64,000 bases of DNA from Tumidithrix helvetica (GTDB taxonomy: Bacteria > Cyanobacteriota > Cyanobacteriia > Pseudanabaenales > Pseudanabaenaceae), in the NCBI RefSeq assembly GCF_965232925.1, contig NZ_CBDDRA010000015.1, positions 62,001 through 126,000 on the forward strand, read 5' to 3'. The notes below the pieces were generated by a model that saw only the letters and a program-made list of their open reading frames with translations, made no database searches and was not told where the DNA came from. The stretch's first letter is position 1; each line of letters begins with the position of its first letter. Position numbers and translations under genes: made by a program. Shown piece by piece: positions 9,954 to 18,522 of this stretch.

Positions 9954-10835
9954 ATGAAAACTGATACCCTCTTTTATCAACTCTTTCATACATTCCATTC
10001 CCTACTCTTTGAGCTAATAGATCGCCCGATATCAGAAGCAGAAGGCTATCAATTTAGCTCAGTGGAAATTAAAGAGAAAGCCTTTCGGCTAGACGGAATT
10101 TTTATACCCTCAGCCAACGATCGACAGATCTATATCGTAGAAGTTCAATTTCAGCCCAAAGAAGACTTTTATTCCGAATTTCTAGCCGAAATATTCCTTT
10201 ATCTCAACCAATATCGCCCAGTCCAAGACTGGCAAGCAGTAGCCATCTTCGCACGACGTAATTGCGAACCAAAACCTGGCAAATTTTGCCAAGAAGCGAT
10301 CGCATCAGGTCGAATCATCCGAGTCTATCTAGAAGATTGTCTAGAGCAAGAAACAAACTCTACGGGTATTTCAATTATCCAGCTAATTTTAGCCTCAGAG
10401 AAAAAAGCCCCTAAAATGGCAAAAGCCCTAGCGCGTAAAGTTGAGAAAGAAACAAACACAGATCTACAAGTCGAAGTAGTAAAATTTATAGAGACTGTGC
10501 TTGTCTATAAATTCCCCAAGTTAAGTCGTCAGGAGATTGAGAAAATGTTTACCCATAGCGATTTAAAGAAAACTCGCGTCTACCAAGAGGCTTTGGAGGA
10601 AGGCTTACAACTAGGTGAGCAAAGAGGCTTACAACTAGGTGAGCAAAGAGGTTTGTTAAAAGGTCAGGTTGCCATGTTACTGCGTATGCTAACCCGCAAA
10701 TTTGGTAGAATAGACCCAAAAACAAAGACACGGATCTCCAAATTATCTGTGGTGCAGCTAGAAAATCTTGCTGAAGCAATATTTGATTTTGAAACTGTTG
10801 CTGATTTGAATGCTTGGCTGCGGACTCACTCGTAA
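9954..10835 (+). CDS. Rpn-type PD-(D/E)XK nuclease-like protein (DUF2887 plus DUF4351)
   Basis: A 293-residue protein from ATG 9954 (MKTDTLFYQLFHTFHS). The N-terminal half matches the DUF2887/Rpn transposase-like nuclease group: RLDGIFIP supplies the Asp and IYIVEVQFQ the Glu-x-Gln of a PD-(D/E)XK core. The C-terminal 60 residues are a DUF4351 module (LLRMLTRKFGRID to LNAWLRTHS) shared with the gene at 49387. Between them a heptad-like segment, LGEQRGLQLGEQRGL, is encoded by a 24-base tandem repeat near 10603-10650. The gene lies between the kinase and a degraded duplicate of the kinase tail. Such proteins promote recombination in enteric bacteria; the role here is inferred. Confidence 0.8.
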   Translation: MKTDTLFYQLFHTFHSLLFELIDRPISEAEGYQFSSVEIKEKAFRLDGIFIPSANDRQIYIVEVQFQPKEDFYSEFLAEIFLYLNQYRPVQDWQAVAIFARRNCEPKPGKFCQEAIASGRIIRVYLEDCLEQETNSTGISIIQLILASEKKAPKMAKALARKVEKETNTDLQVEVVKFIETVLVYKFPKLSRQEIEKMFTHSDLKKTRVYQEALEEGLQLGEQRGLQLGEQRGLLKGQVAMLLRMLTRKFGRIDPKTKTRISKLSVVQLENLAEAIFDFETVADLNAWLRTHS

Positions 10836-10855
10836 AGCCGTATCACATCGATCGC

Positions 10856-11136
10856 ACCAACAACACCCACTCAAACACCTACGGTAGTTTCGACAGTTAC
10901 CGTTACTTCTACTCCAATTCCTACACATCTTCCGATCGCTCCGCCTAAACCTCCAGATATTCCAGCGATCGTCAGTTTAGAACGGGTCAGCTTTGCGGAA
11001 GGTGATCGTGCACCGTATTTCATCGCTTCTGGTGACAACAAATTGAGTGCCCAACTGCCCATCTCAGGTGATTACATTATCGAAGTTTCCGCATCTGCTC
11101 CGACCAACTTTAACCTACGCATTGAAGTTCTGTAGA
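10856..11136 (+). pseudogene. degenerate duplicate of the kinase C-terminal region
   Basis: This stretch is closely similar to 9331-9745 in the kinase gene: the Pro/Thr linker, a shared run beginning ccagcgatcgtcagttt, and the final IIEVSA...LRIEVL coding. About 130-160 bases of the central part are missing after gcggaaggt, and there is no start or kinase domain. It is therefore a non-functional scrap left by a tandem duplication or rearrangement. Confidence 0.85.
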
Positions 11137-11155
11137 TAGTAACCTTGTTGCCAAC

Positions 11156-11665
11156 CTAAGCAGACAACAAAAGCATTTCGCGGAATATTCTCTTGAATTG
11201 GGTTCCCTGTAATTCTCTCTCACCGACAACTTTCAGTCCTCTATGCTCGTATAGATATTGTGCGGCAGCCTCATTGGGATGATTAGATGTATAAAGCCGC
11301 AGGAATTTCTTACCTTCAGAATAAGCTTTAGCGATCGTAAAATCTACTAATTGTCCGCCTATTCCCTGTCCGCGTGCAGACGGAGCAACGCAAGTCCAGC
11401 CAAGCCAAAGAGACTCATCTTTATCTTGAATATAACTGTAAAGACCTGTGACACCAATTACCTCTCCAAACTCATTTAGTGCAACCCAATAACGAGCTTC
11501 AGTGACACTCATAAGCCTGAAAAGTATTTTTGGTAGCCAACCAGACATTAAGCTTAGTCGAAAAGCAAGGTTTGCACTTTCCAATAAGCGTTGATATGGA
11601 AATACTTGATTTGTTAATTGAATCGCAGCAGAAAGTGTTGATAAAGATAGAGGTTGAATTTGCAT
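11156..11665 (-). CDS. GNAT-family N-acetyltransferase
   Basis: A 169-residue acetyl-CoA-dependent transferase. The acetyl-CoA-binding signature is clear: WTCVAPSARGQGIGGQLVDFTI carries the R/Q-x-x-G-x-G/A loop, preceded by the strand YWVALNEFGEVIGVTGLYSY and followed by FLRLYTSNHPNEAAAQYLYEHRG. The length is normal for the family and the start is ATG at 11665. The acceptor cannot be predicted. It lies 15 bases downstream of the broken deacetylase gene on the same strand, so the two may once have shared a transcript. Confidence 0.85.
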   Translation of the reverse strand: MQIQPLSLSTLSAAIQLTNQVFPYQRLLESANLAFRLSLMSGWLPKILFRLMSVTEARYWVALNEFGEVIGVTGLYSYIQDKDESLWLGWTCVAPSARGQGIGGQLVDFTIAKAYSEGKKFLRLYTSNHPNEAAAQYLYEHRGLKVVGERELQGTQFKRIFREMLLLSA

Positions 11666-11680
11666 AAATTTAATTTGAAC

Positions 11681-12295
11681 TCATTCGCGTTTGACAAAAC
11701 TGGAGAGCATTGCACAAGTATTAGTACCCAATTCATCGATACTATAGCCGTCCTCCATCACAATCAGAGTCGGTAGATTTAAACTTGAAATCTTGGCTCC
11801 GATCGCTCGCAATCCCTCTGTACTAATTGCAAAGTTTCCTAATGGATCGCCTTGGAATGTATCTGCACCAAAGGAAAGCAGCAAGTAGTGAGGTGCAAAG
11901 TTTTTAACTAATTCCAATGCGCGATCGAGGGTCTGTAGATAAGTAAAATCATCAGTGCCTAATGGTAACGGAAGATTATGATGGTAGCCTTGTCCGAGAC
12001 CTTCACCTGTCTCTTGAGTATAACCGATAAAATAGGGATACTCCCAAGCTGGATCGGCGTGGATAGAAATCGTCAGTACATCAGATGATGCGTAGAAAAT
12101 ATCTTGTGTCCCATTTCCAGCATGATAGTCAATATCTAAAATAGCAACCTGTCCTTGCTGAGATAGATATTTAGCAGCGATCGCGACATTATTGAGGTAG
12201 CAGTAGCCACCAGAAAAGTCATGTCCAGCATGATGTCCTGGTGGGCGACAAAGGGCAAAGGCAGTTGACTCTCCAGATCTGTCGCAGATTCTCAG
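11681..12295 (-). pseudogene. 5'-truncated histone deacetylase-family protein
   Basis: The minus-strand frame is open from 12295 to 11681 without any usable start, giving about 204 residues. It shows the core of class II/acetoin-utilisation deacetylases: CRPPGHHAGHDFSGGYCYLNN, DIDYHAGNGTQDIF (zinc ligands Asp and His), SFGADTFQGDPLGNF and EDGYSIDELG. The N-terminal 100 or more residues are missing. The residue before this fragment is the TAA of the ORF at 12296-13012, which is in the same frame, so the two stretches are joined across one stop codon. I read this as a deletion or rearrangement junction near 12280-12300. Confidence 0.8.
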
Positions 12296-13012
12296 TTATA
12301 CTCCTTGTTGCCCATCAATCCTGTCCCTAACTAGATATACGATCTTCTGTCCTGCAATCCAACGTCCAGAGTGCAAATCCACGATCTCCAGTCCCTCAAT
12401 CCAACGTCTAGGGTGCAAATGTTCTTCACCTGAGGTGTCTTTGGTAATTAAGGCAAGAGGATCTTCTGAAGATAGCATTTCCAATTCACCTGAATTAAGG
12501 TCTATTCGCACTGTGCCATTATCTTTTCGTTGTTCATATTCGTCTAATATAAATCCTGGTGGTGGGGCTCCTCCGTTATAATGACCTTGAGCTTCCCAGT
12601 CTAGGAACAGATAATATGTAGTAGCACGTACTTGGAATTTTAAATCAGGTATACCCAATGGTCGGAGGCAGACCCAATCGGGAAAAACTATCGGTGCTGA
12701 CAGCCAGAGTAAATTACCATTACGATCTAGCTTGGCAATCTTAAAAGCATTCCCAAAGTTGGGTAGCATCTTTTGTACTGCTAACCATTCACTGGTGGCT
12801 AGTAGCGGATATGACATCTTTTGTACTCCCAACCATTCCCATTCCCTGGTGAGCGGATATGATGCGACATCAGTCGTCCAGAGTACGCTACCATCATTGA
12901 GATCGATCGCTTCAATTTCATTATTGATATTGATAAAATAGCCAATCTGATGATTAGGCGAAAGGATACCGCCTGGTAGGAATATCGCTCGAATATGCTC
13001 GGCATTAGACAT
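12296..13012 (-). CDS. unknown protein with PQQ/quinoprotein-like blade motifs
   Basis: A 238-residue ORF with no signal peptide. Its start reads as beta-propeller blades: IGYFININNEIEAIDLNDGSVLWT resembles a PQQ-type repeat (AIDxxxGxxLW), echoed by IAKLDRNGNLLWLS and VRIDLNSGELEML. Two near-copies of a short segment (EWLGVQKMSYP, EWLAVQKMLPN) and two of RWIEGLEIVDLHSG / RWIAGQKIVYLVRD suggest internal duplication. It could be a free-standing protein, an immunity-type partner of the RHS fragment just upstream, or itself truncated at the deacetylase junction. No function is assigned. Confidence 0.5.
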   Translation of the reverse strand: MSNAEHIRAIFLPGGILSPNHQIGYFININNEIEAIDLNDGSVLWTTDVASYPLTREWEWLGVQKMSYPLLATSEWLAVQKMLPNFGNAFKIAKLDRNGNLLWLSAPIVFPDWVCLRPLGIPDLKFQVRATTYYLFLDWEAQGHYNGGAPPPGFILDEYEQRKDNGTVRIDLNSGELEMLSSEDPLALITKDTSGEEHLHPRRWIEGLEIVDLHSGRWIAGQKIVYLVRDRIDGQQGV

Positions 13013-13129
13013 ACAGCACTTAAGGGTAAAAACACAAAGCGGTAAGTATAGCGCTCAGTTGTGAGTATTGGGAATTGCCCAAGGGATTTGATTAGTCTAT
13101 GGCGGAGACTGTAAATTAGATTGTGTAAA

Positions 13130-13315
13130 TTGAGTGACAGAGGATTATTCATCTCCCCATCAAATTGCGTAAACCTGTCAATATCCGTACTGTAATACCT
13201 ATCCCTCAGATAATAATCACCCAGATTCTTATCAAACTGCTCACCCGCATAGAGGTAACTGTTCGCAGTCTTTCCCGTCGAACTAGATAGATTTCCAAAT
13301 GTAGACCATTGGGTG
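13130..13315 (-). pseudogene. RHS-repeat core fragment
   Basis: On the minus strand the frame encodes FGNLSSSTGKTANSYLYAG followed by EQFDKNLGDYYLRDRYYSTD and IDRFTQFDGEMNNPLSL. This is the conserved end of the RHS/YD-repeat core, which normally closes the cage of a large polymorphic toxin. No RHS repeats lie upstream and the match fades after about 55 residues. It is a relic of a much larger gene, 120 bases upstream of the unknown ORF at 12296-13012. Confidence 0.75.
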
Positions 13316-13419
13316 TTTGTTTCGCAAGGTGGGCATGCTATTGAAGTTGCCTTTATCAGCAATCCTTTGCGTATTCCTATTTTTTGAGTTTATTACCCAA
13401 CAACTCCACCATCTGTACT

Positions 13420-15051
13420 TTATCGATCCTGAGCCTGAAGAAATCGCTCAAAGTCTTCAAACGGCATGGCTCGGGCAAATAGCCACCCCTGTCCGTAACT
13501 GACTCCTCGATCCTTAAGATACTGATATTGTGTTTCGGTTTCTATGCCTTCGGCAACGATGGTTAACCCTAAGCGATCGCCAAAATCAATCAAGCTATCC
13601 ACAATCTGAGAAATCTTATTGCCATGTTCCAGTCCCTTGGTGAATAGTTGATCGAGTTTCAGTTGATCGATGTCAAGCCTCTGCAAATAGGCAATATTAG
13701 AATATCCAGTGCCAAAGTCATCGATCGCGAAACGAATCCCCCATTGCTTGATGCGAGCGATGACATCTTGAACGACTTGACCCTGTTGTTCGACTAGTCG
13801 ATTTTCGGTGATTTCAAATGTAATTTTGGCATGAGCGCGATCGCTTTCTCGCAAAATCTGAATCAACCGTTCAACATCCCCAGTATTGAGATGAGAGGGT
13901 GATAGATTTAAGGAGATATACAGGTCTTGAAACTTTGTTTCTAAGATAGCTCGATCTTGTATCACCTTTCTTAGCAACCATTCGGTCATCGGTACGATCA
14001 GACCTGTCTGCTCGGCAATGGGAATAAACAGCCCTGGATAAATCAGTCCCCTTTGAGGATGTCGCCACCGCATCAAGGCTTCAGAGCCTACGCATTTCGC
14101 TGTTTTCAAATCTATAATCGGCTGATAGTAAACTTCAAACTCATTTAGGGCAAGTCCGCGTTTTAACTCATAATCTAGGGTATTGAACAGCCGTACTTGG
14201 CGGATAAAGAGATAGCTTAAAATCCCGCTAATTAATAAAGTTAGAGGAGCCCCGACGAGAAATTCTTGCATCCAATAGCGTAGCGCCCACTGGCGATCGA
14301 TCTCTCCCACAATCGCGATCCTGCCATCTTTCGTCGTGTTAATCACTTGTATTGTATTGAAAGACTGATTTTGGAGGGCAGAAACCATGTCTGGAGATGG
14401 AGATCCGATCGCACTGAGAATACGTCGATCGCTTGTCATATAGGCAATATAACCGTTGGATCCCAAATCCAGATCGGGGATTGCTTCTAGAAAGTTGGTG
14501 AGAATTATGGGATCGACGAGGAGATACATACTGCCGATTCGTCCCGACCCCTTTAACATCAGAACGATGGATTGTTCTTGCATGAGCTGCGTTCTGCCCA
14601 GCCCTAGGATTTGGAGGTTGAGATCGCTAGGTTCAAAGCGGTACTTTGTCGGAGATATGGTTACTGGTGGGTTGGTCGCCCCTAAGCTAGACAGGGTCAA
14701 TAATCCTTCAGGATTGACGATGCCAAATTCTCGAAAGCGAAAATCATTATAAATCTGTCGTTGCAGAATATTGATAGCAGTTTGACTATCTGCGTTTTGG
14801 AGGTCTATGTTGCTGCGTCGCATCATAACCTCCGCATTATCTAGTAGCAGGTCAGTCTTCTGCGTGGCTACCTTGATGATGCCTTCCAAATTCGTTTTTG
14901 CATTGGCGATCGATTGAAAATAAGAAATAACTAATAGAACAACCGTTGGCAATATGCTAACTACAATAACCCAAAGGATTGGGTTGCGAAAAACACCAAA
15001 CGCACGATGTCTGCTTGGATACTTGTTATGAGTAGAACTACTGCGAGCCAT
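13420..15051 (-). CDS. EAL-domain cyclic-di-GMP phosphodiesterase with periplasmic sensor
   Basis: A 543-residue protein. Membrane helices at about 26-46 and 265-285 bracket a periplasmic sensor of about 215 residues (CSS/CHASE-like architecture, but I see no CSS signature). The cytoplasmic EAL domain keeps the catalytic set: EALMRW (E324), SLNLS, ITENRL, AIDDFGTGYS, DQLKLDQ and VAEGIETE, so it should cleave c-di-GMP to pGpG. No GGDEF domain is attached. Single-gene unit; its 5' end faces the divergent LRV operon across 230 bases. The ligand is unknown. Confidence 0.9.
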   Translation of the reverse strand: MARSSSTHNKYPSRHRAFGVFRNPILWVIVVSILPTVVLLVISYFQSIANAKTNLEGIIKVATQKTDLLLDNAEVMMRRSNIDLQNADSQTAINILQRQIYNDFRFREFGIVNPEGLLTLSSLGATNPPVTISPTKYRFEPSDLNLQILGLGRTQLMQEQSIVLMLKGSGRIGSMYLLVDPIILTNFLEAIPDLDLGSNGYIAYMTSDRRILSAIGSPSPDMVSALQNQSFNTIQVINTTKDGRIAIVGEIDRQWALRYWMQEFLVGAPLTLLISGILSYLFIRQVRLFNTLDYELKRGLALNEFEVYYQPIIDLKTAKCVGSEALMRWRHPQRGLIYPGLFIPIAEQTGLIVPMTEWLLRKVIQDRAILETKFQDLYISLNLSPSHLNTGDVERLIQILRESDRAHAKITFEITENRLVEQQGQVVQDVIARIKQWGIRFAIDDFGTGYSNIAYLQRLDIDQLKLDQLFTKGLEHGNKISQIVDSLIDFGDRLGLTIVAEGIETETQYQYLKDRGVSYGQGWLFARAMPFEDFERFLQAQDR

Positions 15052-15282
15052 TAACCAACAGTGTATTTAAGTATTTAATTGGTTGCGAGAAATCTAGTGA
15101 ATACCATACCACTTATGAGACTAAATCTAGGTGAAATTGAAATCATCTGTTCTAGGTTTAGGGCTTGCCCAAGAGTGCGGCTTTTAGGTGTTGAAGATCA
15201 CATATGACAATGGTTATGGATCACAAGGATAACTGCTTGTACAGCGCTACATTAAAGCCATCAGACAGTATTAGTGATTTCT

Positions 15283-17520
15283 ATGCGATTGACAGTAACT
15301 TTACCCGAAGACCCAAAAACTACATTGGTTGAACCGATTATGGAAACGATTCCAAATGCTCCAGATAACTCCTATAGCGAATCTATCGATTCGAATGCCG
15401 ACCCTGAGCTTTTGGAGAAACTAGCAAAGAGCAACAATGCTAAGATACGGCAGGGAGTTGTCAGTAATCCCAATACTCCAGTCAAGGTTCTTTTGGACTT
15501 AGGAGGGGAGTTTCCTGCTCAATTATTGGTAAATCCGATATTTACACTGCTGCTATTAGAGAATCCAGATCTATTATCAGACATTCCGCCAAAGACAGTA
15601 TATAGCCTCGTTAGGCAAGCAAATTGTCCGCTATCTTTTCTAGTGAAATTAGCAGAAAATCAATCTAACGAGCCTCTGTTGTTAGGAATGGCAATGAATC
15701 CCAATTTGCCTAACAATATTCTTGAGAAGTTGATCCAAAGTGACAATCCAAATGTTTCTGAAGCAGCAAAATGGCATGTAAGCAGAGTTTTAGATGTTAA
15801 TAAAAATTGGGATGAGATTGCTCAAACTGCGATCGCCCAAACCACAAAATCTATTAGTTCGGTTATATCCACCCACAAAAATGCAAATATAGTAGAGATT
15901 CCCTTAAGAGCGTTGGCTGATGCGGGGGGAATTCCATTGTCGCTCTTTTGGGAATGGCACAAAAATCCCGATCTAAGACAGGTAAACTATTCGGCAGGGC
16001 GATCGCCTCATACATCAACGGAGATCCTCGAATTACTTGCTCTCTCTAACGATCTCAGACTCAAGATTTCACTCGCAGCTAATCCTTCAACACCTACCTC
16101 TATTCTCGATAAGTTAGCGCAAGAACAAGATCTAGAACTCAAGATTGCGCTTGCTACCAACACCTCAACGCCTACTTCTATTTTCAATAAGTTAGCGCAA
16201 GAACAAGATCCTAAACTCAAGATGGCTCTTGTCGCTAATCCTTCAACGCCATCCTCTGTTTTAGATAAGTTAGCGCAGTCACCCGATCTGAAACTCAAGA
16301 TTGCGATCGCTAAAAATCCTCAAACATCAGCATCTACTCTTGAAAAACTGGCTAATACCGCAACATCCAGAGATGCGATCGCCGATATATTGAGCAATCA
16401 GTTAACTGACATGCAACAAAAGTACCGCAAGAAAGGAGCAACAGATTTAATCAGCGATTTCTTACCCTTATTATTTACGAGTGTTGCCACACAGGTCGCC
16501 AGTCCTGACACTCGCAGAGAAGACCTACTTACCTTGCTCCAATCCATTGCCGCCCATCGCAATACGCCTCCTTATATTCTTGAAGATATGGCCTGGGACA
16601 AGCGTATTCATAATGGTAGTCAGATACGAGTGATTGCCGTCTCTAACCCTAATTTTCCACTAGATCTATTAAGACAATTGTTGCGTGGTAGTGGTGATAA
16701 ATATGTCGCACATGCCTGTGCTAGAAATCCTCAAATGCCAACTGAGGATTTAGAAAGCATTGCGAACTATGGAGAAAGCTGGATTGGGACAGTTGCGGGA
16801 CATCCCAATGCTCCATTAAAAATATTAGAAAAAGCGGCTCAATCCACAGATCCTAGACATCGCCTTATTGTGGCTCAAAACCCTTCTACTCCAACGCACT
16901 TACTCAAGCAAATCGCCCAAATGCCAACTCTCCATTCAGAGAAAGAACTCCATTTGCGGATCGCTCAAAATCCCAGCGCTGATGCAGATGTCCTAGCATA
17001 TATCGCTTCTATAACTCAGGATGACAGCATTCATCTGGCCATTTCTTACCATCCCAACGCACCATCACCAGTTTTAGAAACGATTTCATCAACGCGAAAG
17101 CCTACTTATTATCGCAATGGCAAATTTGTGGAAGAACTGCCAATCCAGTCGGAAGAATCATATCAAGATCAACAAAAGCGATCGCAAGTAACTTCTGAGC
17201 GTCTAATTGCCAATCGCCTAGCATCTGAGTATCAGCATAAATTAGAACGTGTTCTTGAAGAGCAGAGCAAATCTTCATTGCCACTAGTACGCACGATTGT
17301 ATTACTCAATCCACAAGCCACTGCTTTTTGTTTAGAAACTGCTTCGCGATCGCTATATTGGTTAGACCGCTACCTCGTGGCTAAACATCCCAACACACCT
17401 GATTCTATCCGCGAACAGCTAACAATGGATGCAAATCGCATCGTTTGCGAATCGGCAAAAAAAGTACTTAAAAAAAACAATAAATATGTGGGCATTGCCC
17501 ACTCTACTAAACCTTTATGA
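15283..17520 (+). CDS. LRV (variant leucine-rich) repeat protein, first gene of LRV-MoxR-VWA operon
   Basis: A protein of about 745 residues made almost wholly of short helical repeats of the leucine-rich-repeat-variant type. At least 14 units carry an N/H-P-x-x-P-xxx-L core (SNPNTPVKVLLDL, ANPSTPTSILDKL, HPNAPLKILEK, KHPNTPDSIREQL). Four central units near 16070-16310 follow a 26-residue (78-base) period and are nearly identical, so they look recently expanded. Such solenoids bind proteins or other ligands. The stop overlaps the next start (ATGA), which implies translational coupling to the ATPase. Start uncertain: GTG at 15274 or ATG at 15283. The function is unknown. Confidence 0.85.
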   Translation: MRLTVTLPEDPKTTLVEPIMETIPNAPDNSYSESIDSNADPELLEKLAKSNNAKIRQGVVSNPNTPVKVLLDLGGEFPAQLLVNPIFTLLLLENPDLLSDIPPKTVYSLVRQANCPLSFLVKLAENQSNEPLLLGMAMNPNLPNNILEKLIQSDNPNVSEAAKWHVSRVLDVNKNWDEIAQTAIAQTTKSISSVISTHKNANIVEIPLRALADAGGIPLSLFWEWHKNPDLRQVNYSAGRSPHTSTEILELLALSNDLRLKISLAANPSTPTSILDKLAQEQDLELKIALATNTSTPTSIFNKLAQEQDPKLKMALVANPSTPSSVLDKLAQSPDLKLKIAIAKNPQTSASTLEKLANTATSRDAIADILSNQLTDMQQKYRKKGATDLISDFLPLLFTSVATQVASPDTRREDLLTLLQSIAAHRNTPPYILEDMAWDKRIHNGSQIRVIAVSNPNFPLDLLRQLLRGSGDKYVAHACARNPQMPTEDLESIANYGESWIGTVAGHPNAPLKILEKAAQSTDPRHRLIVAQNPSTPTHLLKQIAQMPTLHSEKELHLRIAQNPSADADVLAYIASITQDDSIHLAISYHPNAPSPVLETISSTRKPTYYRNGKFVEELPIQSEESYQDQQKRSQVTSERLIANRLASEYQHKLERVLEEQSKSSLPLVRTIVLLNPQATAFCLETASRSLYWLDRYLVAKHPNTPDSIREQLTMDANRIVCESAKKVLKKNNKYVGIAHSTKPL

Positions 17521-18518
17521 TTCCAGATCAACTCAAAAATTATCTCGATCGCCTAATTACCAAAGATCTTAAAATTAGTACGATGATTTGGGGCGCACCT
17601 GGGATTGGCAAATCAAGTATTGTCCAGCAACTCACCCAGGAACATGGAATTGATTTTGTGGATTTGCGCCTCAGTCAACTAGCACCGACCGATCTGAGAG
17701 GTTTACCCGTTGCTGAAGACGGGCTTTCTAAATGGTATCCACCTGAATTTTTACCCCAAGAGGGTAAAGGGATTTTATTTCTTGATGAATTGAATATGGC
17801 TCCACCTGCGATGCAAGGTATGGCACAGCAGTTAATTCTCGATCGCCGTGTGGGTTCCTATGTCGTGCCTGATGGTTGGTTTATCTGGGCGGCTGGCAAT
17901 CGCAAAGAAGATCGTGCTTCTGTCTTCGATATGCCAACTCCCTTAGCCAATCGATTTCTCCACCTGCAAGTGGAACCTGATTTTAATAGTTTCAAGAAAT
18001 ATGCCCTAGAGCATGGTATTCACGAACAAATCATCGCCTTTCTCTCCTTTCGTCCTGAACTCATGCATAAAATCGATCCCCATCAGCCCGCTTGGTGTTC
18101 GCCGCGATCGTGGGTAATGGCAAGTGCATTGCACTATGCTGGGATGGATGTTGCTCCAGCCGTTGGCGTTGGTGCAGCCGCAGAATTAGCAGCATATATC
18201 CGACTCTACGAAACCATGCCCGATCTCACCCCAATTCTAGAAGGTCGAGGTTATGGAATTCCTTTCTCTTCCGAACCTTCCACTAGATATGCTACGGTGA
18301 TTGGGTTAACATTGAGAGCGGTTGATGCCCAGCAATCCTACAATGCTTTTCTGTGGCTCAGTCAAGCAGCCACAGCAGAATGGGTACAGCTATTTGCGGT
18401 AGATATGTTTCGTGTAATGCGGAGCAGAGGACAAATGGGAGCCTTAGCTGTCTTAGTTCAGCAAGATGCGCGATTACAAGCATTCTTAAAAGATTTTCAA
18501 CAATTACTTGGGTTATAG
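17517..18518 (+). CDS. MoxR-type AAA+ ATPase
   Basis: A 333-residue AAA+ protein. Walker A is GAPGIGKSS (residues 26-34, K32), Walker B ILFLDELNMA (D90-E91), and sensor 1 is in AAGNRKEDRASVFDMP (N128), followed by the Arg-finger region PLANRFLHLQV. MoxR ATPases work with VWA-domain partners as chaperones that assemble or activate other proteins. Here the VWA gene follows by 4 bases and the LRV gene overlaps by 4 bases, so the three products are probably made together. The substrate of this machine is not evident. Confidence 0.9.
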   Translation: MIPDQLKNYLDRLITKDLKISTMIWGAPGIGKSSIVQQLTQEHGIDFVDLRLSQLAPTDLRGLPVAEDGLSKWYPPEFLPQEGKGILFLDELNMAPPAMQGMAQQLILDRRVGSYVVPDGWFIWAAGNRKEDRASVFDMPTPLANRFLHLQVEPDFNSFKKYALEHGIHEQIIAFLSFRPELMHKIDPHQPAWCSPRSWVMASALHYAGMDVAPAVGVGAAAELAAYIRLYETMPDLTPILEGRGYGIPFSSEPSTRYATVIGLTLRAVDAQQSYNAFLWLSQAATAEWVQLFAVDMFRVMRSRGQMGALAVLVQQDARLQAFLKDFQQLLGL

Positions 18519-18522
18519 CCGA

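Noticed and set aside
12799..13362. 187-codon minus-strand ORF as a whole gene
   Set aside because: Only about 60 of its codons (the RHS-core part) look real; the rest is out of frame with the better ORF at 12296-13012.
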